A stretch of DNA of 64,000 bases, from the NCBI GenBank assembly GCA_020091685.1, contig CM034613.1, positions 3,534,878-3,598,877 on the forward strand. The letters are read 5' to 3'. Shown here one piece after another: positions 56,161-64,000 of the stretch. The notes under the pieces were generated by a model, which searched no databases, was not told the DNA's origin, and saw only the letters and a list, made by a program, of their open reading frames with translations. Position 1 is the first letter of the stretch. Each line of letters begins with the position of its first letter. The DNA is from Lutjanus erythropterus. Its lineage: Eukaryota > Chordata > Actinopteri > Lutjaniformes > Lutjanidae. Made by a program: the position numbers and the translations under genes.

Positions 56161-56859
56161 AAGAAATGTCAAAAAGAGACCATTGATTTGATAAATGAGC
56201 ATCTTGTTTCCATGGTGATAACAATATATACATATTAACAATGCAAATATCTATGCGGGCATGTATGACTTTATCAAATTATGACAAAAAAAAAAATAAA
56301 CCTGAAACGCTAACAAGGCATAGCAGCTGCAGTGTGTACATGGCAGAACAATAAAACTGTACATGTGTCAAACGTGAAGTCATGTCATTCTTTCACAATA
56401 AAAGAGGTTCAACACACCCTATTATATAACATTTTGGAGGCTCTTGGAGCCTCCTCCCACTTTTAACATTTTGGCTTATGTTCAAACATATTCCTGTATC
56501 AAATATTGTCTTATTGGGCCTTAATGTCATTCATATTCTGGCAAATTGCTGCTTCCCTTAGATTCGCATGATTTAATCTTATATATTTTTTTTAAAAATT
56601 AATTAAAAGACAAAAAGATTTATTATTTCAATAGATAAAATAGCTGACCTGATAGCTAGCTGGAATGTTGACCTGATAGCTAGCCTGATTGCGGAATACT
56701 GCTGGGAAAGTACCTGTAAGTTCCTAGGTGATAAATATTGCTGTCAAGCCCTTCATTACAACCACTATGGAAAGCACCAAACAAAACACTGCAGCAGTAT
56801 TGAATGACATATGCTGGATGAACATCATGATAAAAAATATACCACTACAACACAAAATG

Positions 56860-57190
56860 AGGTTATATAGGCTACAACCAAAGTATATTTTCACCCTTGA
56901 ATTGTGCCATTGAGCTTTTCCACCAAGCCATTTATTTGCAGGTGGTATGGTGCACAGAAGCTTCTGGCAATGCCAAGCCTTTCACACAAGTCCAGGTTTA
57001 TTTAGCATAAAAGAGCAACAGGTGTGAAAATGTATTTCTGAAACACCATGTTGTTTATTTCTTGCGTTGTGTACAAATAATATCACACGTCTCGGAATTC
57101 CTCATCCCTTTTACTTTTGAGAGGATAAACTTCAAACCATTTGGTGAAACAATCCACCATGACACAAATGTATGTGTATCCATTGTTGGA
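56860..57190 (-). pseudogene. LTR-retroelement integrase remnant
   Basis: The - strand reads YTYICVMVDCFTKWFEVYPL, the start of an integrase core (VxVDxFTKW), and further on LCERLGIARSFCAPYH and GLVEKLNGTIQ, the PYHPQxNGLVE(R/K)xN region with the catalytic Glu. Frame breaks and a stop lie between them. No LTRs, gag or polymerase were seen. It could be Ty3/Gypsy-type or an old endogenous retrovirus-type copy; the fragment cannot decide. Confidence 0.7.
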
Positions 57191-57680
57191 ACTAGGGATG
57201 TTGTTGGCGACTAATTTCCCTGTCTATTAAACGCAAAATTTAATTTAGACTAGTCAACTAGTCTAACACTAAGAAAACACTCAGAAAGCAGTTAAAATTT
57301 AGTAGAATTTATTAATTTATAATGTTAAACACTGTCCGAAAAAATACTGTGTATTAAGAGCCATTTGAAGCCATTAATCTCAGTCTAAAATCACCAAATC
57401 ATATTTTAAATGCCGCAGAAATGCGCGCTACTTTGTGCTGTGCAATACAAGCCTTACACATTAATGTACAAAACATGACAACTATTCAATAAACGCTTCA
57501 CCTTTTCAGACCGAAGAGGGTCACAGTGTCTGCGGGTAATGGATCCAGAGCTAACGTTAGCTGCCAGCCTGACACACAGTGTGGCTAACGTTAGTGGTGC
57601 TAGCAGCAGCAGCTCTGCTTGCAGGTTTATGTCTGTGTATGTGCTTAATGTGGTCACATGTTTCTCCAGTTGAGTGAATA
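57191..57680. other. Intergenic, with a hAT-like palindrome
   Basis: Near 57249 there is ACTAGTCAACTAGT with upstream GGCGACTAATTTCCC, resembling a terminal piece of a hAT-type element. The remainder includes GCTAACGTTAGC palindromes (57550-57600). No gene seen. Confidence 0.4.
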
Positions 57681-59226
57681 CAGTGGTGGAAAAAAGTTTT
57701 CGGACACCCCATGAATTTGTGAAATATTGCATTAAGAATCACTCTTAGGTCTTCAAGTGCAATTTCTTTTAGTACAGTCACAGCCAAAATACTAAACAAA
57801 TTCTAAAAAAGCCTTTAAAAACTTAAAATTGATTGGTTCCATAAAAATACATAAGAAATTTTGAGTATTGGGTCATTTTGGTACCAGTGATCCACTAATG
57901 AAGGTCGTGCTTTTTATTAAAAGACACAATTTTTGTTGTCGTGCTTCGTGTCTATATAAAGCCAGCACATTTGAAAGTTCTTCAGAGACAAAAATGGCTA
58001 AAACAAGGAACCTAATGCAGGAAACACACCTGAAGATACGCATTCTCAGCCAGGAAGGGTACAGCTGCCGCCAGATAGCCAGGAAGTGCAGATGTAGTCC
58101 TTCAGCAGTTGGATACACTGCAGAAATACAGACAAACCAACAGCTTGGAAGACAAACCAAGATCTGAGCGTCGGGATAACAGCCGAATGACATCACAGGA
58201 GCTTCAGCAGCAGTGGTCAAACCAAACTGGTGTCCAGTGTTCCACCCGCACTGTACATGGCCGACTTTTAGATCATGGCTTAAGGTCCTACGAGGCTGTC
58301 AAGAAGCCCCTGATCAATGAGAGACAGAGGTTAGCCCAGTGTCGTTGGGCCCAAGCACATAAGAACTGGATAGCCAGGAATTTGAAGAAGATTCTGTGGT
58401 CAGATGAGTCCACTTTCCAGCTTTATCTTCCTCCTGCTAATGTGAGAGTACGCACAAGGCCAGGCGAAGCATTATCTCCAGGATGTACAGTACCTACTGT
58501 CAAGCATGGTGGAGGCAGTATCATGGTTTGGGGATGCATGAGTGCTGCTGGTGTTGGTCATCTCACTGTCTGTGTGGGCACATTGAACTCTACCAAGTAT
58601 TGTGCCATTCTCGAAACCCACATGCTCCCTTCTGCACATGCACTGTTCTGTCGAGGTCAAAACTGGATGTTTCAACACGATAATGCCCCTTGCCACACAT
58701 TCAGGGCCAGTAAAACTTGGCTGCAGGAGCACAGTATCCAGGTCTTAGAGTGGCCAGCTCAATCCCTGGACATGAGCCCCATTGAAAATCTGTGGTGGAT
58801 TATCAAAAGGTCTGTTTCAAAGCGTACACCAAAGAATTTAGAAGAATTAAAAGCAGCAATTCAAGAAGAATGGGACAAGATTACCCCCAAACAGTGTGAA
58901 AGGCTTGTGGGGAACATGCCAGCCAGGATTAGAGCTCTACTGCGTGCTAATGGCAGGACTACTAAATATTATTTTGATGATGTGATGGTTCATTTATTTT
59001 TTGTTCAGTTTTGAACACATTCTCTGTTACTTGTTGACTTTGATACTGACAATGTTGAGAACTGACATATTGAAACTGTCAAGAATTTAGTTTTGTTAGT
59101 TTTTCTTGTAAACAATAAACAAAAAATATAATAATTTATAAAATATAATATAATAACATAATTTGTATTTGTTTGTCTGTCTAATGCAGCCACACATTTT
59201 GAAACACAAAAAAAGATTTTTCAACA
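57681..59226 (+). mobile_element. Tc1-like DNA transposon
   Basis: Starts at a TA dinucleotide (57679-57680) with CAGTGGTGGAAAAAAGTTTTCGG, a Tc1-type inverted repeat. The 3' end shows only a decayed partner (AACACAAAAAAAGATTTTTC, about 59205-59226), so the right boundary is approximate. It carries one transposase gene on the same strand (57994-59014). Confidence 0.85.
57994..59014 (+). pseudogene. Tc1-like transposase, one frameshift
   Basis: The N-terminal frame starts MAKTRNLMQETHLKIRILSQ and contains a helix-turn-helix (YSCRQIARKCRCSPSAVGYT). Near 58110-58130 the reading frame shifts, and the rest is one open frame to the stop at 59014. DDE catalytic parts are present: WSDESTFQ, QHDNAPCHT and PIENLWW, with 34 residues between the second Asp and Glu (DD34E). 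The region after LEDKPRSERR looks shorter than usual, suggesting a small deletion as well. Probably inactive, but only lightly decayed. Confidence 0.85.
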
Positions 59227-61900
59227 AATATTTCATGATAATATTTGAGAGAGGTTGCAGACCCCTGTCCTATAGACATTTATGACCTTGTTGTGTCTTT
59301 GAGGATACGGCTGTACCTGTTTGCAGGAAATAAAAAGAGTACATGAGTAGATCTGCTGTTGGTTTTGTGGTTGAATGGTTCATTTCTGTGGAGTGACAAA
59401 ACCTCCTGTCCACGAAAAAGACGATCAGGACCGAAAAAACCCAGGATTTTCTCCTGGTGGGTTGTTCTTAACATGTTTCAAGTGTCTCCATCACAAAGTT
59501 TGAAGAAAAAGTTTCTTCAATATTTTTCAGCTTCGTTAAAAGCCCAAAATATTATCTTTATTGTACAGCTCTGATGATGCTTACATCATTTATTTTGCTG
59601 GTGGACTTTTTTTTTAAGGAATGTGCTGCTTGACAATTGAGACAATTCACCTCAAAGTCAAAAATAAACATTTTTACTCTGGCCCATATTGCTATTTATC
59701 CATGTAGATAGTTTTTTGTGTTAGTTGTTTGCAGAGTTCCTGCTTTGTCTCAAATATTATGGTACTAGATGGCACTTGGCTTGTGGTGCTCAAAACATAT
59801 AATATGATTTATTAGGCCTCATTTGTATATGTTGTATTTTAATGTTCATTTTATGTATTATCTTTATATTTTATTTCTTTGATATTTGTATTTCTGTCAA
59901 TCTATTTCCAGGTGTGCTGTACAGCAGGGTTTATAAACCTTTCATAACTGAGCCACTTCTGAGGACCACCTTCCTAAATCTGCTCCATGTTGTGTCACTG
60001 GTTCTGAGGGAACGTTAGCGAGCTAACATGTTTGGTTCTACCTGATGATGTGTCTTGATTGGCATTATGATATTAAAACATAACTGATCATTGAAATTCA
60101 ATTAATTTGATGTTTTTCTTTATTTCTGTGAATTCTTGAGCACATGTGGATGCAAAAATAACTAGTTTTGTAGAATTCTGTACTCTCCAGTCTCTTCTTT
60201 TTCCCCTCTCCTCTCTGTGTGTTCATGAAGTACTTTTCCATCTAGTCAACATGGATGAAGAGTGACTAATTACTGTACTTTATACACCCAACAGTGGAGG
60301 TCGGCTCCCCCGAGGCTCGCTGCTGTTGACAGCTTGACAAGCGAGAGTGAAGGTGAATCCATCTTTTAACCCTAAACTTTAAACTTTGAGCTCTCATCCT
60401 GCTGGTTACCAGCCCACATTAGAGCAGAAACAGGTGTGACTCTGGGTGTTTATTTAACCAGAGCTCAGTCTTGTCAAAAAGTCCTCCAGAAGGCATTTCT
60501 CATTAGAAATCATACTGTCATTTTGGAACAAATGCTGTAGGATTCAGGGTTTAGATATGACAGCAAAAAGAAAGACATAATAGTCATGTTACACAACTTG
60601 CTTTACACGAAATGACACTTGTACTGCTTCCAGTTAGGATCTTGCATCACCCTATCAGGGTTTATTTCACAATAATGATTTGCTCTTGCATACTAAACTT
60701 TGACCAAACTAAATATTTGCTCTAGATACAGCCTTTCTGATTTTTTTTTTTTTTTTTTTTTTGAGGTTTGTGGCCACTGTAGGTTCCTTTACATGTTTGG
60801 AAATGGAGCGTGATGTGAGGTGTTTGCAATCACTGCTAGATGACTCTAAACCTTATACATCTAAGATGAAACGAAATGTATCAAAAAAGGAGGGGTAAAA
60901 TTAAACATCTGTGGCAGAGTCCTGCACGGATCCCTGAGAGCCAGACTGCACAGTCACTCACTCACCTGTGTTCTCACCTGTCGCAGCATCTGTGCTCCTG
61001 CAGCTCTTCATGTGTTTCCATAGTGATGACATGTTACTTGTTGAAACTCTTTACAAGCATCAAAATCACTGACCACATTATTCTCACAGTCTATAAGCGC
61101 ACCAAAATCCTCCCAAATGTATGACTGGCCTTATGACTATTTGTGTCATAATTATGACTTTTTTCCTCATAATTCTCACTTTTATCTCATAATTATGACT
61201 TTTTTATCTCATAATTTTGACTTTTTTTATCTCATAATTATGACTTTTTTTTTATCTCATAATTATGACTTTTTTATCTCATAATTTTGACTTTTTTATC
61301 TCATAATTTTGACTTTTTTTTATCCCATAATTATGACTTTTTTATCTCATAATTTTGACTTTTTTATCTCATAATTATGACTTTTTTATCTCATAATTTT
61401 GACTTTTTTATCTCATAATTTTGACTTTTTTATCTCATAATTATGACTTTTTTTTATCTCATAATTATGACTTTTTTTTTTATCTCATAATTTTGACTTT
61501 TTTATCTCATAATTTTGACTTTTTTTATCCCATAATTATGACTTTTTTTATCTCATAATTTTGACTTTTTTATCTCATAATTTTGACTTTTTTTTATCCC
61601 ATAATTATGACTTTTTTTTTATCTCAGTTTCAACTTTTTCATTTCATAATTTTGACTTTTTATCTCATAATTATGACATTTTTTAAAATCTCAGAATTAT
61701 GACTTTTTATCTCATAATTATGACTTACCTTGGGGATATTTTTTTTCTTTCAGTTGTGGAAATGGGCTTCCATACAACTCTTATGTTATAAAGTGCTGGT
61801 TGCATCCCACAAAAACACTGTGTCACATGTACGTGCTGTTATAACTGTCAGCAGCAGCAGTTTTCAGTACTGACAGTGAAGAGGTACAGACGACAGAAAC
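59227..61900. other. Intergenic or 5' region of the next gene
   Basis: No gene recognised. It contains a 23-T run at 60741-60763 and the minisatellite at about 61130-61730. A GC-richer patch at about 60296-60350 (ending GAGTGAAGGTGAAT) could be an untranslated first exon of the downstream gene, but there is no firm support. Confidence 0.5.
61130..61730. repeat. Minisatellite, unit about 20 bp (TCATAATTATGACTTTTTTA)
   Basis: About 28-30 tandem units of TCTCATAATTxTGACTTTTTT with variable T length. The unit contains the palindrome CATAATTATG. It lies just upstream of the first visible exon of the vWA gene. Confidence 0.95.
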
Positions 61901-64000
61901 ATGCAGCGGACTGTCCAGGTCACTGTGGTTCTCCTGAACATTGTATTGATCATCTTCTTTTTAAAAACAGATCCTCTCTCAGGTAAAAGAAGAAAGGTTT
62001 TCAGCAGTGTTTTTCTATTTTAAATATAAAGTGTGTCTCAAATGATCAGATTAGTTGATTGTAATTTTATAGTGTAGTAGCAGCTTTTAATTGAACTTAA
62101 ACTGTGTGTCATCTTGAGATGGTTTGTATTGTTTTTCAGTATTTGTACAGAGAAGGAGCTCTGATGAGGAGTTTTCTACTCAGCCTCCATCTGACGCCTC
62201 CAACACAACAGCTGAAAGTAAGTCTGTCTCTGCTCTAGATGTCAGGTCAGGTTTTACTACATGTATCCTTTTCCTTTTTCTTCCCCGATGTAAACTTGTT
62301 TTTTTTTTTTAAAGTTCATGCAGTCCAATACATTGGTCTGTATCACTCAAAAGAAATTGAAATGCAATAACTGTGATGCACACAGGGCCCACTATCTGAA
62401 TTGAATTTGCCGCCCCGTTCCTGGATCAAAACTCATTCATCACATTTGTTCTTGTTTAATATGGAAACATATTGCTGTCACACCAGAATAAGAAAAAAAT
62501 GATGAGTTTCATGTTATTAGGTGAAAATTGTATCCTTCTATTAAGATGTTTTTCATGTTATTTTCCACTTTCTTATAACATACAAACTTATCACTTTTTA
62601 TCAAGAAACTCACAAAAGCCGGTCTGTTATTTGTGGTGAGGAGAGACGTCGATAAGTGGAGAAGAGAAACCAAACAATGGCACCTGGGGAATTACACCCC
62701 AGGACATAATTTAAGGACATTACTTCACAATTAAATTGTTTTATTTAAAAATAATCAAACAGGCAGGGACTGGAACTGCTGGAAAGTAAAACAATCATTA
62801 GTACGAACGAAAAATGACTGAAAATGATGTGGTGTTTGTCAGTGACAAGATAAAATGCGTAACAGAATCAAGCAAACAGCTGTTAGACCTATTTAAAAGG
62901 GCATATGGTTCAAATAAAGATAGAGGTTATTTTGGGTCTATATAAAGGGCTTATGAACATGAAAATACATTCAACCCTATATATAAAAACAAAATGGTAA
63001 AAGGAGGGAGGAATAGATATAAAGGAGGAAGAGTGGATAACAGTATGGGCATATCAATGGAAATTTAGCAGCTCACAGAGTTGGAAGGAGTTTGGCTGGA
63101 AAAGCCTGATAAGATATTTTATTACACCTTGCCAAAAACTGTGGAAACTGTGGAAATACAAATGCAAATCATTATCACGTTTTTTGGGATTGTCATGTTA
63201 TTAAAACTTACTGGAAGGGAATACATAATGTAATACAAGAAATTTTTGGGAGTCACATACCTATGCAAAGTAAAATTTTATTTTTTGGACTCATGCTCTA
63301 TGGATGGCCAAAAAGAGACAAATATCTGTGTAGTATTTTGTTGGTGGCAGCTAAAAAGCCCTTACAAAAAAATTGGCTTTCACAGGAGAGCCCAACTTTA
63401 AACATGTGGATGGACATTTGCAAGATGGAGAGACTGACAGCAGATGTGAATTAAAAGAGGGACCTATTTTTCTTATGTTGGAAGAAATGGATGGATTACA
63501 TAATACCCCGCAGGCCGGACTTTGACACTGCTAACCGCAGATAATACATCATGTGTATGTAGCAATAAGCACATCTCACTCCCTGTGTGTTAATATTCAT
63601 GATATGTTTTTTTATTTGTGTTCTTTTTGTCCTAAAAAAAGGGGACATTCAGGCTGATACTCTGTGACTAATAATTGAAGTAGATGTACATACTACTTTG
63701 TCGCTGAATGTCAATAAAAAGTAAATTTAAAGAAAAAAAAAAAAAAAGAAAATGATGTGGTGGATAAAAATACTTTTACAAAGAACACTGAAAAGGCCTT
63801 AATATAAATTCTGAAAATAACCAAGTAGTAACACAACACTACAGAAACTAAGATGAGGCCACAACTATTGAGACACTGATCCTCTCTTCTTTTTCACAGT
63901 GTGTGGAACACAAGCAGACATCGCTTTTCTGTTGGACGGTTCAGGAAGTGTGGACAGACCAGATTTTCAAAGAATGAAAATGTTTGTGAAAGATATGATC
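61901..64000 (+). CDS. von Willebrand A domain gene, first three exons (partial)
   Basis: Exons: 61901-61982 (ATG; MQRTVQVTVVLLNIVLIIFF then LKTDPLS, a signal peptide or signal anchor; donor GTAAAA), 62140-62217 (VFVQRRSSDEEFSTQPPSDA then SNTTAE; donor GTAAGT) and 63900 to beyond 64000 (CGTQADIAFLLDGSGSVDRP then DFQRMKMFVKDMI). All junctions are phase 1. DGSGS is the metal-ion-dependent adhesion (MIDAS) motif DxSxS, and the sequence resembles integrin alpha I domains. A complete integrin alpha would have a long beta-propeller part before the I domain, and here there are only about 50 residues. It may be an I-domain-like secreted or membrane protein. The gene cannot be named. Confidence 0.75.
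62835..63747 (+). mobile_element. 5'-truncated L1-type retrotransposon
   Basis: Flanked by a perfect 15-bp target-site duplication GAAAATGATGTGGTG (62820-62834 and 63748-63762). The 3' end has AATAAA (63713) and a poly(A) tail. It encodes the decayed end of ORF2, including CGNCGNTNANHYHVFWDC (Cys/His motif near 63140-63190) and KYLCSILLVAAKKPLQKNWL. It lies in intron 2 of the vWA gene in the sense direction. Confidence 0.9.

Larger units (their letters stand above)
53033..56175 (+). other. ank2 3' UTR (probable extent)
   Basis: About 3.1 kb without coding character after the stop. The first good AATAAA (56155-56160) lies in a mostly gene-free context, with further AATAAA at 56295, 56350 and 56397. 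The true cleavage site is unknown. It contains a (GT)n stretch near 55949 and the inverted-repeat element at 55086-55535. Confidence 0.5.

Noticed and set aside
60296-60350. GC-rich segment between CAG and GTGAAT, exon-like
   Set aside because: No open frame across it connects to the vWA exons. It could be a non-coding first exon, but the evidence is too weak to call.

Overview
The window is teleost (ray-finned fish) nuclear DNA, most likely from a spiny-rayed fish. It has short introns with GT-AG junctions, an AT-rich background, and a dense mixture of fish-type repeats: Tc1/mariner elements, LINE and L1 tails, MITE-like inverted-repeat elements and minisatellites. Almost all coding sequence from 1364 to 53032 on the + strand belongs to one gene, an ankyrin-2 (ankyrin-B) orthologue. 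The window enters it at the last two ankyrin repeats and runs through its stop codon. Whether it is ank2a or ank2b cannot be told from the window.

Layout. 1364-1659: last ANK repeats. 2907-13163: linker exons between the ANK domain and ZU5, including optional small exons. 15864-23296: the ZU5-ZU5-UPA spectrin-binding module. 24792-25139: two tiny linker exons. 28621-33234: the neuronal giant exon (1,538 codons), diagnostic of ANK2. 33699-34680: death domain. 34797-35491: start of the C-terminal regulatory region. 35431-46126: a second giant open exon (about 3,565 codons) lying after the death domain and built from [13 protein letters not shown] repeats. 46522-53032: the rest of the C-terminal region and the stop. 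I joined the exons by hand. Every junction has a compatible phase, and the longest join is 19,758 bp, an exact multiple of three (6,585 residues within the window). Including both giant exons in one transcript would make an exceptionally large ankyrin.

The second giant exon is the most interesting object. It holds three tandem copies of a 142-residue unit at exactly 426-bp spacing, four scattered copies of a WKLISQ...DPxYxGETF module, and two acidic W-x-x-[IL] motifs resembling the GABARAP/LC3-binding motif of the first giant exon. It ends in phase 0, and its 5' part contains an internal GTAAGT that would give a short form. It therefore looks like an alternatively included cassette.

Beyond the ank2 3' UTR come an integrase remnant of an LTR retroelement (- strand, about 56860-57190), a Tc1-like transposon with an almost open transposase (57681-about 59226), an approximately 20-bp minisatellite (about 61130-61730), and the first three exons of a second + strand gene. 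That gene has a hydrophobic N-terminus followed directly by a von Willebrand A domain and runs off the window end; a 5'-truncated L1 with a perfect 15-bp target-site duplication sits in its second intron. No tRNA, rRNA or CRISPR was seen. Family assignments rest on recognition of conserved protein sequence, not on a database search.
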